Shown here: positions 11,801-24,005 of the stretch, one piece after another | Position numbering within the stretch: position 1 is the first letter of the stretch | Layout of the letters: every line of letters begins with the position of its first letter | Source: Atrichornis clamosus | Taxonomy: Eukaryota; Chordata; Aves; Passeriformes; Menuridae | Reading direction: 5' to 3' | DNA: 64,000 nucleotides | Assembly (NCBI GenBank): GCA_013400975.1 | Contig: WBMZ01011892.1 | Location: 1-64,000, forward strand | The notes under the pieces: model-generated | The model's database searches: none | What the model was told of the DNA's origin: nothing | The model's input: the letters and a program-made list of their open reading frames with translations, nothing else | Made by a program: the position numbers and the translations under genes

Positions 11801-14800
11801 AAATGTAAGATTCAAGTGGTGTGATGAGTGTCAACAGTGCAGTTGCAGTTACAATTGGTAGCTCCATGGTGGAGCCAAAAGCATGAGCTTTACACTCACT
11901 GCAGAGAGAGAATCAGAAACGTAGTGTGAGTGTGAGAGCATCCAGCTTCCTACAGGGTAACTTTGTTCCAGCATACCCTACAGAACAGAGATTTCTTAAA
12001 CTAAGCTGCAACTGAAGTGTGTCAGGAAGTCTATTTCATTAACTGAAATAGCTAGTTGTTTTTGTAGAGTGCCAGTCATCAAGCTTCATTGCTGCTGAGT
12101 GTAGATTATATCATAAGTATGTCACAGCAAGGGGGAAATTTCCATTTCAGAAAGGAAATCATACAAACAAAGCCATTCCACAAAGATTTCAGACTATAAT
12201 CAAGTGTCCTGGGGACAATCAGCATCTTTGATTTTAGATAAATACTTTCATATGCCAAAGAACAGTATCATTCAGTGTAAAGCATCTTAATTGAGATGAA
12301 CTGCATAAGTCATTCATTTACTAAATTATCATTCCAAAATTAGCTTCATAAAGCAAAGGGTATTTTTTTCTATTCACAAGCATATTTTAAAGTACAAAGA
12401 ACCATGTATATCCATTTTTAGTGAAGCATTAATCTCATTTCCAAAACTGAAAGCTGTTTTATTCTTTAAAATTCTTATTTTTTAAGTCTTATAAACTTCA
12501 ATATTCAGATACACATTAATGTAATATGAACAAAAAATAATGCCGTAAAATTAAAACAATTCTAGGTTATTTTTTTACTAGCTATGTACAGTTCTTTCAT
12601 GAAAAAAATAGAAGTATCAAAACTAAAGTCATGAGTGAAGTGTGGAGCTGCTCCCCATGTCCAGTCAGGATAGATTATTCTTAGAAGAAGAATGGGTGCT
12701 TCCTAGTGCATTTCTTCTTGTCACATTGGGGACACCCAAAAGAAAAAGCACTGCCGATTTACTACATTGTTTGTGAATTTGTGGAAACAGAGTTCAGATG
12801 CCAAGTTATTACTCTGGATGAACCACTAAGTGTCACAGACAGTCCAGCCTGTTTGTTGCTGGCACAGGAGGACAGTCTCTTAAGCCAATTAAAAGCATTT
12901 GAGAGAGGTTTTGTTGTTACACGGGGCAAGACAATTTTATGGTTTTGTGAACCTTCACTTTGAAAAAATCTAAAAATGATGTTATCAGAAGAACTCACTT
13001 ATGTCTGATTATGTGGGTTACTTCTCGTTCTAAAGCAAGCGAAGAGCATGCTGAGTTGAGATCAGGTTTCAGTTCCTAGTCACACCTGGTGTAAAGAATT
13101 AACAGTATCCTCCCATGTTTCTCTGACAGTGTCCTCACTGGTGATTAACACTCTAGCAATGACATTTATTCCTCATTTAAGAGTGGTAACAGGGTGTCAC
13201 TTTTGCAACTTTCTGGAGATAGAATTTTTCAGGGCTGTGACCTTTAAAAGTGCTTGTAGAAGCAAATGAGCTACGAAAACGTGTTGTGTTTGTTTGTGCG
13301 TGTGTTAGTCATTCAGTATGCTAGCAATTAGGGAGAATATCAAATTTTAGGTTGCGTATGCAATGGGCATGCACATCCTGTACTCATTTTGGGAGGGGTA
13401 CTTCTTATTCAGAGGCAGATACAGAATGCTAACAGAGTACGTTTTCATGCACAGCTATTATCTACATGTTCTATCATACCAAATCAATCTCCATTCATTG
13501 AAACCATCCATTTAAATGTGAGGGAACACTAGCTATTGAAACATACATTGCAAGTTAGTAGTGGATTTCCATTTGTCTTAGTGTTAGAGGTTAAGTAAGC
13601 TCTGAAGTAAGATCACTCCTGAGAAGTACTGTTTGAACTAAAATATACCTTTTTAATTTGTAAGCTCTTCAGTTAAGAGATGTATCTACTTACGCAGTAT
13701 TTCAGAGATGGGAGATAAAAAGCTGGAAGCTTTACTACAGCTAAGGTGAGAGTGAAGCCTCTCAGTAGTGAGTCCAAGATACTGTGCTAATTGCCTGAAG
13801 CAAAAGTAGCAATGCAACACTAAATTGCGTGAAATGATAAAATTGTACGCTGCCTCCTATGATATACTTTGCCATCAGACACCTACTTCAATAGCAGAAG
13901 ATATCAGGATATTAGCAAAGTTTTTATTGCGTCACCATTTGTTATTGTGGGTGCTACAGACATGCCACTATACATACCACGTAGCTGGTGCAAAGCGGAA
14001 GATTTGTTTTTTGCAAAAAGTGTACCACATCCCCATAAGGGAGGAGGCTAGCCGATGAGAACAGGCTGCACTTCCACTGATTATGGAATGAACTAATGGA
14101 ATGAACTCTCTCAGAGTCTAGCTGGACGTCAAGGAGGCTATTGTATTAGCAACAGGGAGAAAAGGGTGCTGAGACGACAACTGTCAAGCAAACACCTACT
14201 CAGAATATTGCAAACAAGTTCAGCTGAGTTGATAAGGAGTATGAAACCGCTTATGTATCCAATGCCAGTTGTTTTGCTAAGGAAAAGAATTGTTGTGACT
14301 CACGAGAAGAGCAAAGGAATGCCTGAAATCTGTGAGAACAAGTCAGGTCAGTGCAATGCTAAAAAGTCACCGATATGCTGCTAACCAAGATAAAGAAGGT
14401 GGTAAAAAAAAATAAAAATGAGGGAGTCACTCTCTAAGTGAAAAATCTGTACCTAAATGAAGTACTGGTAATGCAGAATCTTAACACATATGAATCCCTG
14501 AAGACACAGAGTTCTAAAAATCATATTTAGGAAACTGTAGTAATTAAGATCATAAAAATAATTGAAAACAGTTACTTTAAAAAATATTACCAGGATGAGG
14601 TAATTATTAATTGTTTTTCCAACATGCATAAAGAAAACCTGGATTTTGGGCAATACAATTTGATTAAAGCATATATAGGAGACCAAACAGGAGAATTATA
14701 GCAATACTAAATAAAAAAGGTAACATTCAAGCTCAAAAGATATTGTTTTAACTGCAATTCTATTTTAATTTGGACATCATTATGTTGACTAAAGATTAAA

Positions 14801-15847
14801 AATAACAGAAATGGTATTGTTTTGATCCCTACAGACCAATAGCAATAATGCAGCTGTCCATCTCTTTCTCCACAAGGAAAAAGAATATAGTCCCAGATAC
14901 TAGGAATTGTGTTAATACATAGATTTTCAAAGGAGTGATTTCCCCAAAAATAAGGTCATCATAAGTCAAATGGGTCAGAGAACAATATTTAAAGAGAAAG
15001 ATGTTAAAAGAAATTTGGAAACTCTTTTAAAATAGGACAGCTGCTAGAGAGAATAATCATGTGGTAACAATTCTGTTTTAAAGGTGAGAATGACATCCAA
15101 AGCAAGTCCTGGTTCAGCACAATGTGAGGACAGTACTTAACAGTATAAGAAAACAGCAAGTAGGAAATAGATAATAAATCAGTAAAAACTTAACGTTTAT
15201 AGGATATAGATATCTGATAAAGGAATTTATAGGCTTTGTGAAAAATGCATGGTAGAATGGGCTTAACTAACCTTCGTCAGAAGATTTAAATGTTACCAGG
15301 TCAAATGTACTGGGGAGTAATTAGGTGCATCTTGTAGTGGACATGGTAAACTACCTCCTTACAGTGACAGACCTTGTAACTGCTTTTTTTTTGCTGTCTG
15401 CCCCCACCATCAGCAGTGGTAATTCAAGTAGTGGTAATTCAAGTCTAAAATCACACAAACTCATATGAGAAAATGCATGCAATTTCAACAGTGAATGGGA
15501 TTAAGCTTTGCCATGCTTTATTAATAGGATGGATGGACCCACCTCCTGTTTTTCTGGAAGACATGCTTTATCCAGGAATATTTTTTGGATTCTGTGCAGG
15601 GTATCTTGGCGGAAGAGAAGGACTAGTTACTATAGAGGTCAGGCTAAATGTTCCAATAATACCTGCATTCAAAGCGAAACTTTGAATAATAGCATTGAAA
15701 TAGCCTCTTCTCATGTCATACTTATTAGAGGAGATAAATCCCTGGCTGTATGCCCTGGGTCTGCTTCATGTTGTTAATCACTTTGTAATTTTCCTTAGAG
15801 AATATATTGACTAAATTGCCTCTGTCTCAGAAAATTCCTTTCCCCCT
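8868..15847. other. Gene-free AT-rich stretch
   Basis: I find no gene, no recognisable repeat family and no RNA gene. A somewhat less AT-rich block at about 13,670-14,390 has overlapping open frames of 60-77 codons on the plus strand without family resemblance; it may be a decayed repeat. A frame at 15,473-15,685 (+) is also unassigned. Confidence 0.55.
15415..15444. repeat. Exact 15-base tandem duplication
   Basis: The unit AGTGGTAATTCAAGT at 15415-15429 is repeated exactly at 15430-15444. It looks like a recent slippage or small duplication event. Confidence 0.9.
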
Positions 15848-16231
15848 TTATATCTTTATGAAACATCTATAGCTTTTCTCTGCACTGAGAGAATAAAATA
15901 ACTTTACTTCTTTTAATATTTCAGTGTTCCAGACATCTCTCAGTTTTCTCAAATCTGAAAGAGCAGACATATCTTTTGGAGAGCAACTCAAAATTTGTAG
16001 AAGGCTTTTAAAATCCTTCCTCCACAGTAACTTGGAAACTGCTTTCCAGAAATTTTCAGTTCCTTCCAATTCTTTTTCTTTCTTCACCTCTAATAACACT
16101 TCAGAAAAACTTACCTCTATGAAAAATAAATTAACTGAGAAAGGAAATTTCCTTTTCCTTAAATACTTTTCTGCACTAAGTGCCTCAGCAAGCTTTCTAG
16201 TTTGACCAGTTGAAATGAAAAAAGAAAAAGA
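15848..16231 (-). other. Unassigned 127-codon open frame
   Basis: On the minus strand a frame is open for 127 codons from 16231 to the stop at 15848-15850; the first ATG is at 16099, giving 83 residues. The predicted peptide is rich in lysine, glutamate and leucine, with amphipathic-looking stretches such as FWKAVSKLLWRKDFKSLLQI. A possible donor (GAG|GTAAGT, at about 16114) and a pyrimidine-rich acceptor near 16200 also fall within it. The plus strand is open over much of the same interval, which weakens the coding case. I recognise no domain. It may be a decayed transposon-derived frame, a short exon or chance. Confidence 0.2.
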
Positions 16232-19200
16232 TTATTTTCATGCAGTTTTACCTTTGCTGTTGAAGATAGGAAAAGGCAGGACACCAAATAATACTTTAAA
16301 AAAAAAGTCACAGCTTGTGTCTAAAGCGTGACATTTCTCTCTGGAATACCGTATCATGAGCTGATAATGTTGCCATTAAATTAAGGGACAATTCTTGGTA
16401 AGAAAGCCTAAGGCAGGAATTGTAAACTTTGCTGATAATCTGGTGTGAAGCTGGGACAATCAGTCCCGATTTAAGGCCAGGATGATGGGGAAATTTTTGG
16501 GTCACGTGCATCAATATATTTTGAACTTCAAAGCACACACTTTGATGATCTTTCCCAGTGTGGGAACTTTACCAAGAATTTACACACGATGAATTGAGGC
16601 ACAAGAGAAATTAAAGTGGAAATTACAACAACAGTAAATGTAATAATAACTCTTCCTTATTATAAATTTACTATTATAAATTTATGTATTAAGACCAAAA
16701 TCCAGAGCTGATTGGGACTCTTAGGAACTGAGACCACTAAGGATGCTCCCAGGAAATAACACATCACATCACAGTGCATCCAAAGTGCCTTCTTTTACTG
16801 CTAGGGTGGTGAAAAAAAAGCTGTGGTATCAGGCTTTCCGGCATTCCCTTTGTCAGTTAAACAGAAGACTAACCTATAAAATTATGTAAAGTGTACACAA
16901 ATGTATGTTAGTTACCACTTTATGCAATATATACAATTTCTTTCTATCTAGTGCCCCAAGGCACAAAATATTTGTTTGATTTTTCTTTGGACTTAACTCA
17001 AATTTAAACTCTCCTTCAGGGCTATCAGATGAGCTGCCCAGAAGAAGCTCAATGGAGCTTGAATCATAGCAGGTGCTGAATGGATGTGCTCCCTTGCCAG
17101 TAGCTGTAGCATGTAGCAAACTTGCCTTTATTGGCTTCTGAGGCAGTGAATCTGCCCTAGTTTTTCACCAGAGCCCCAGGCATGCTGCTGATCATTTAGA
17201 TTTAAGCTTATTGGAAACTCTAAATGCCTCTCACTGCAGCTACCTGTTGCTTTTTAAAAAGATGCAGCTGGCAAGTTGACTCAGAATTCTGCCTCAAACT
17301 TAATAAATTGCATTTAATCTGCTTACTTTTTCATACAAAAGATCTTCTTTGTTAAAAATGCATTGTCTGGCTTTGAAGCAGAATGTGGATGAACGATTGA
17401 TGAGTGTCAGCAGATACTTGTTAAAAATATTGATTTTCTGTAGATAACTGCATCTAAATATTTAGAATATATTACTGTTTTATATAACCTTAGGAAATAA
17501 GTTACTACAGCTTTGGCATTCCAGTGCAGAAATTTAGTCCCTGTTGTTAAGGTTTAGTACCTGATATTAAGGTTTTTCTCTCAACGTGTTTTGGGTTTTG
17601 TCTTTTCTCATAGTACTCTAGAGCTAGGTAATTATATTTCTTTGTGAGTGAGACAGATCAACTAGATACTGTAAAATGCACCCAGTTACTCTTCTTCTGT
17701 TTTACTTACATGGAACTTTAAAGTTTCTATAAACAGCAATATTTTCTAAGGGCTGTTTCTGTTTGACCTAGATATAGATGTATATAAATATATATGCAGT
17801 CCACCTCAAGTATGAAGCAAAAACTTATCTAAAATTGCCTTAAATGTTATTGTATTTGCTCTCAGTGGAAAACCAAGCAAATCCAAACACTCCCAGCAAC
17901 TAATTTTAAAAAAATACCTATTAATTTACACATAGCTGAAATAATAGTCCAAAAGGTGACCAAGATAAATAGTTGCAATTTAAAAACTGTTGACGTGACC
18001 TAAGCTGCTTTGTAATTTGCTCTTAAAAGTGATGATTTTGGAAATAGTTGGTGTAGAGGTGAACAGCTTAATGTATGATACATGTATTTAAATTGCAGGA
18101 TTGATAGGATTATTCCTAAGAGTGAACTTTAATTATAACTAAATTTAATAAAATTTATCCATAAACTGGATGAATTCTTCCAGAGCTTTGGGAAATAAAG
18201 AAAAGCAAAAGGAAGATACCACACCAGCAAAATAAGAGATGAAATTAGTCCCATACTGAAACATTCTTGCAGAGTCCAAGTTAGCACTTAGAAAAGAAAG
18301 TCTTTAGTATTCAGAAGTCATTGGCTTAACAAATTTTGATCAAGTTTGAACTTTTTAACTTATTATACTTTAAGGAATACTTTTACTGGTGGAATTTACA
18401 TTCCTTTAATTCTGTAACTTTATGTGCCAGTGCACTGATGGGCCTAGGGGAACAACTGAAATATAAAACTGGTAAAGACCAGATAGGCTTCAGAAACAAA
18501 CCTAGTCTGTCTTACTGACAGGGGTCATTTCCATTAATATCATATCTTAATAACTATGCCCTTAGACTGCCACAGAGCCCTGCACATTAGCTTTTCTCAT
18601 GAACCCTAGGATTGAAAGTTGTTTATAAAAAGGATAAAAGCATGACACATGGTTATAAAAAGGCATACTTCATCTATTAAGATTGATCTTTCACTTCAGT
18701 GCACATACTTCTAAAACATCCCTATTCCTTTAGGCTGAAGGTGAGGTAGATTCATATCTTCAGGCCAAAATTCACAATTAGACTATTTTTCAATTATTTC
18801 TAGAGCAGCTCCCTCTGGTGGGTAATGATTATCAAGAAGAGTATATTAAAAAAATAGATCCCATCAACTCTCACTGTTCTGTTCTTATGTTGCAGTGACC
18901 ATGGTAAATAGAAATAAGCATATCTGAAAAATCCTACTGCCCCACAGCTATTTAGTAATACAGCCCTAAAGTAATACTTGCCACCTTACAGGTACTAGGA
19001 TCCTAAACAGCCTCTGTGGAGGGAACTTGTGTTTTGCTTCCCTGATTCTAAGAAATTATATAATAATCACAATTCACTTTAGTTATTTCTACTGACTGTG
19101 AGAAACAGTTAAGTACAATTGGCTATTTGTCCAGAAAATACTACATGTTTAACTTGCATAAATAATCCAAATGACTTCATCTGTGCCCTGTTGTGGGATG

Positions 19201-19255
19201 GAATGCCAAATGGGCTCATCAGGCATGTGATTAAAGATGTGTATTTGGCTTTCAG
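16232..19255. other. Gene-free AT-rich stretch
   Basis: No gene, RNA gene or recognisable interspersed repeat is seen. There are short AT dinucleotide patches, for example near 17,770-17,800. Confidence 0.55.
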
Positions 19256-19332
19256 GCCGACAACAGGAAACAGATGAAGTAATTGGGATTATTGAAGTAA
19301 ATTAAGTATTGCACTGTAGTGACACTGCTAAG
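19256..19332 (+). other. Candidate non-coding exon with good splice sites
   Basis: GGCTTTCAG ends at 19255 and CTAAG|GTGAGTAAAG follows at 19332/19333, giving a 77-base candidate exon with a near-consensus donor. All three frames contain stops within it; the longest in-frame piece starts RQQETDEVIG and stops shortly before the donor. If real, it is an exon of a non-coding RNA or a UTR exon. The acceptor's pyrimidine tract is only moderate. Confidence 0.25.
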
Positions 19333-20616
19333 GTGAGTAAAGATTAATAAACTGTTTTTAAAACCAGGAGGGGAATAAGTTTTACAACTTATGCTTTAGC
19401 TTAGCTTTAACAGGAAATAAGTTTTTGAAAAAAATAAGGAAATAAAACAGTGAATGATGCTGAGCACCAAAAGCAGAGACTTCTATGTGAAAAATGACAC
19501 ATCTGTTTTATTTTACTTACCGAAGAGTGATGGAAATGGCAGAGAAAAACTTTAAGATGGTAGAGAGTGAAAGAGCACAGCATAGCGGTGCTAAGAGAAA
19601 TGCTTAATTCCATCTAGCATTATAGCTAAAAGTCCTCCTTTTTCTATATATTTGAAGGGCATGTTGCTATTTCAAGATTTATTGAGAATCTTTTCCTGAA
19701 TTCTGACCCTGCAAAATAGGTCAAGGCATCTTGGATTCTCAAATCCTTCAGTATGTCAAAACCTAGAATAGACCCACCTGTTCCAATTTTCATCTGTTTA
19801 ATTTCTTCTATTGCAGTTGACTCATTGCGATGTCTTGTAAAACTTGTACTGGGAAAACAAAGTTAAAATATACTTTGAGTATGTCCAGATTGTTCAATCT
19901 AGAATCTTGGTGTTAGAGCAATTATTTCACTAGACTATGACACATCCATGTGAGAAATATTTCTCATACCTTGTAATTGTGTGGTAAAGATGTTAAGCAT
20001 GAAAATCTTCCTACTATTTTCCAAACATATTCCTCTCCTGTAATCTGAAGCAATTTTTGAGTAAGGCAATGATGACCTGTTTGTACCCTGACACTGATAA
20101 TACTGTTTAAATGGCAACTTTTGAATCAAGGACTTCTATAATCAAGTATTTTCTATAAAACAGCTTTAATACCAATATTTCCAGTAAGGGATGTTTTCAA
20201 ACTAGACAATTTCACCCATAAACAAGGAAAAAATCCCTTACTTCTGCTGTTATGTGAAATTAATGGAATATGATTCATTTAAAGCAGTTACTAATTTATT
20301 CCACTTTGCAGCAAATCACTTGGGAATGTTTGCTGCTTTTAATTTGCATGGGTTTTCTCTTCTACAAATCAAATTATTAGCCAAGCCTCTTGTTAGGCAG
20401 AACTGTAATGAAACTGGAGTTCATGGGCAGTTAGGCAGAGCTGCCCTAAGCCTTTGTTTTTGCTGGGGTCTGCTGCTTGCTAATAAGATGCCATCATAGG
20501 ACAGGAGTGCCTAAGGCTTCTGATATGACACAAGTGAGAATTATTGGGGCTACAAAGCTCACTGAGCATCCAAACACTGTGCTTTATGAGCATATTTGAA
20601 TCTCAGCCATGTAGTT

Positions 20617-20784
20617 TTATTCTTTTGACTGTTTCTTGTTAAGCAACTGTACTAAAATATCAGCAATGTCAAAATCTTCCTGGATGGAAGCATGGATCAT
20701 AAAGTACCCATATTTGTCTTTCTCTATTATGACATTGTCAGCATTTCTGAAGACAAATCTTGTTTTTTCTCTCTCACAATGATC
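20617..20784 (-). other. Candidate terminal exon with stop overlapping a poly(A) signal
   Basis: On the minus strand, CTTACAG at 20791-20785 could be a weak acceptor. The frame that follows is open for 55 codons to a TAA at 20619-20617, beginning DHCEREKTRF and ending LLNKKQSKE. The same frame is open upstream to an ATG at 20802, giving 61 residues. The peptide has a protein-like composition, with alternating charged and hydrophobic residues (RNADNVIIEKDKYGYF, then EDFDIADILVQLL). The stop codon lies inside an AATAAA hexamer (20621-20616), followed by a T/G-rich stretch, as at a cleavage site. I do not recognise the protein. The acceptor lacks a clear pyrimidine tract, so a retro-derived fragment or chance frame is possible. 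Confidence 0.25.
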
Positions 20785-21920
20785 CTGTAAGTTCTTTGTC
20801 ATTCACTGTAAATACTTGAGTAGCCCTCAATGACTAAGGCTGACAGGTATATCGGGTGGGTACGAGATCAGACACCAGCTTTTCAAGAGACCCCTTTTCT
20901 AATGAGCCAGCCTGGTTGCATTCTTTGGAGGGACGGGATTATGGCAATTGTGCATTGCACAGTAACACTGCCTTGAGTGTGGCGTCAAGAGAGTTCTGAG
21001 GGAGAAGTACATAAAATTGAAATAAAAGCCTCAAAGTAACCACTCCACTTTGCAGAGTTTTTTCATATACAACTTGCATTTATGCTATGTAGTAAATCAT
21101 AATGACATGATACAATTTCCATTACTTCCCTGTTCAATAGTGCCATGCTATTCCCCAGACTTCAACTATTCGTTCTAGGATTGTCAGTCAAAGAGGGAAG
21201 CTATTTTATCTGAACAGCTACACGAACATCTTTTACTTGCAGTCTTGGCGATCTGGACCACAAGGATAAGATGCTGAAGACCTTTCTTCACCTGAAGCAT
21301 TAGGAAATTTTCCCAGAGTGAATAAAAGCAACTGCAGAGATGCATTCGTTGAGATACAGCAGAAACCTTTAACATGGCACAGTCTATTTTCTATTATGGA
21401 TTATTGAAAGTAATTTACAGATTACACAGATAGGCAATTCATAGTGAGTTCTTCAGTTTAGCACTTCATTTACAGTGGCATTTTGTATGGAGTACCATGG
21501 GTATGTTTGCCATTTCAGAGAAGGAATGCTAGAGTTTAGTACAAAACTAATGTGCAGCAAACACACAGACTCAGCACAACAGAGACATACCTTAGTACTT
21601 TGGGAAAATACATATTTCTTCTATTTATCTTGAAACCTTGTCACATGAAATTACAAAATATACCACATGACAAAAATCTAAATTAAAGCACAATTTCTAG
21701 CTCATATTTTCCCTCACAAAAGCAATTTGCTATCCTGCAGTCTGGGGGAAAGAGGAGCTTTTGGGTCTTGTGTAACCTAGTAATTAATAAGTTTTACAAT
21801 ATTTGCCATTATTCTCTGTAGGCAATTTTATGTCACTCTTACAGAACTCCACAGTTCCTCTGGGGGCTATCTCTATGTCTGCTCTTTGGTGAAATTTGCT
21901 TTAATCTTTAAACATCTCTT

Positions 21921-22055
21921 AGAGTCACAGACTTGCAGAATATGCTGAATTGGAAGGGACCTATAAGGATCATCAAGTCCAAATCCTGGCCCTGCACAGG
22001 ATATCCCAAGAATCACACCATTTGCCTGAATGCCTGGTCTTGGTATCAGATTCTT
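21921..22055 (-). mobile_element. CR1 LINE 3'-end fragment
   Basis: The words GAATTGGAAGGGACC, GGATCATCAAGTCCAA and CCTGGCCCTGCACAGGA match, in order, those at the 3' end of the longer CR1 copy at 56.34 kb. On the plus strand this is the reverse complement, so the element points left. It is 5'-truncated, as most avian CR1 copies are. Homology fades after about 22,055, although the next 90 bases could be a more decayed part. Confidence 0.85.
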
Positions 22056-22449
22056 CAGCTTATGGAAGTCTTTCTTCCTTCCCTGTTTAAAAACCAGTTT
22101 CTTTCAATTCCTTATCTGTGGATGGCCCTTTTGAAAATAAGGTTCCCAAAGTAATTCTGGGATGCATTTTAATAATAAATACACTTCTCTGCTATTAAGT
22201 AAACAGCATCAGAAGTTTGATTGATCTATTTTTAGATCAGAAGGAAGGCTCAATTAGACTCATTAATGTATATATTTTTCCAAGAGTGGTCAATAAAAAC
22301 ATAAATGAAAATATAATCCAAAGTGGATAAATGTTAGATGGCATGTAGTTTAAAGTATATGTTTCTCATGTCATGTATGACTGCTACACAGCAACTCATT
22401 TCAGAACTTGTAAAAAGAGAGAAAAACCAACATGATTTAGTTGTACTAT

Positions 22450-22528
22450 GATTAATAGTTAATACTGTTAATAGTTAACTTTGTTAATAGTGAATACTGT
22501 TAATACTGTAATTAATAGTTAATAATGT
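22450..22528. repeat. AT-rich imperfect minisatellite
   Basis: Words TTAATAGTTAATACTG and variants are repeated about five times with small changes (TTAATAGTTAAC, TTAATAGTGAATACTG, TTAATACTG, TTAATAGTTAATAATG). The unit is about 10-16 bases and the array irregular. Confidence 0.85.
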
Positions 22529-23149
22529 TCTCTTATTTTTATAAGGACATAAATTACTGTCACAAGGTCAGTATTTGATAGCAGTATTTTGAATCAAATC
22601 CCATCCTTGAGCTACAACTGTAGCAGTGGTATATAAAAATGTGAAGCTTGTAAAAAAGAGAAATTAAAGAGAGCAACTGATAATGGAAAATAGAAGAAGA
22701 CACCACAATAGACAATCAGAATAAAAATAATATTACAACAAAAGCCTATCTAAAAGGCTCCATCTCGGAAAACAGGGCCATTTTATTTGTAATGAAAGAG
22801 GAGGATCTTACAGCAAAAATAAATCAGAGATGGGAAAGTTACAAGTAAATCAGACCAGGAGAATCATTACCTTTCATAATGTAAATGTGAAACCATTAAC
22901 AATGCAAGACAAAAAAAAGATTTGAGGAACGTCTTAGTAAATACTCCTAGGCTATGAAAAATTTTACAGATTTATCATAAGCACAGAGTCTGCCCAATAG
23001 CTGTGTGGCCTTGCAATCTTGTGCCAAAGATCTGTGATTTTAGGGTGAGTGGATCCTGTAGGTACAGAAATGAGTGCTATGAGAAGAAAAAGCCATCACA
23101 GAAAATTTGAGCATTCCAATGCAGAGAAGCTAAGAGAAACTCGTACACG

Positions 23150-24005
23150 GACCATTCTTTACAGAAGATAAGTCTGAGGAATTATTTCAGTCAGACATGC
23201 TAACAAATCATTTTCAATAAGAGATCAATAAATTGAATAGTAATAAATCACCCAGATCATGTGTGATTTATTTCTATTCAATATTTCAAACTGAAATTGC
23301 CAACATGTTAAGCAGATTACTTAGACTTTCAATCAGCTTTACTGCCACAGGAAAGGAAGATCACTGGTGGAATTTCAGCTTCCTAGAGAAATCTAGGTTA
23401 TTCTGTAATAACGCCAATAAAGAAAATGGATAAATTCTATTACACACACTTAAATTAGTAACTAAAAAAAACCCCTAGACATCAAACAAAGGGTGATGAG
23501 GGAAACCATTGAGTAGCTTCTAGATAAAAACATTTAGGCAGCTCTTTATTATCCACTTAGGAAAAGGGATGGCTTGGAGAGAATCTTATACAGCACTGTG
23601 GGCTTATGAAGGCTCTGAATCAAATGGAAAAAAAAAAATCTGTTCACTTTTTCCTGCCAAGGCACCTGAACTACGTGATGCCCTTAAACTATCAAGCAAC
23701 AGATTTAAAACAAGAGAAAGAAAAAAAAAAAGTAAATTATATGACTTTGTCATGGCATTTAGGAGTAGCCAAAATGGGTTAAGAAGTAACTAAAGTAGTG
23801 ATAGATGAACACCCATCAAAAGCTAGTGTATATGATATGGGAGAAAATAATAAAATATAAAGTATTGACTTTAGGAGGAAATACTGAAGGATCATGCATC
23901 TGCTCTCTGTTCAATATGCTTTCCCGATGCACCTGTGACTGGCCACTGTCAGAGGTGGGACTGAGCAACGAAGGGTTGTTGCCCTGACCATTACGATCAT
24001 CAGCA
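23150..24005 (+). mobile_element. Ancient CR1/L3-like LINE, decayed reverse transcriptase and 3' end
   Basis: At 23,240-23,260 the sequence AATAAATCACCC translates to NKSP, the start of the conserved 'NKSPGPDGI' reverse-transcriptase motif of CR1/L2-type LINEs. It is followed by words like those around the thumb side of these elements (ACTGAAATTGCCAAC, TAACGCCAAT near 23,410). Further on, GCAACAGATTTAAAACAAG at 23,696-23,714 and GGCCACTGTCAGAGG at 23,941-23,955 resemble the 3' region of turtle-type and other old CR1 elements. The order and spacing fit one plus-strand copy with internal deletions. It is much more decayed than the other CR1 copies here and encodes no intact protein. Decayed sequence from about 22,620 may belong to the same insertion. 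Confidence 0.6.
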
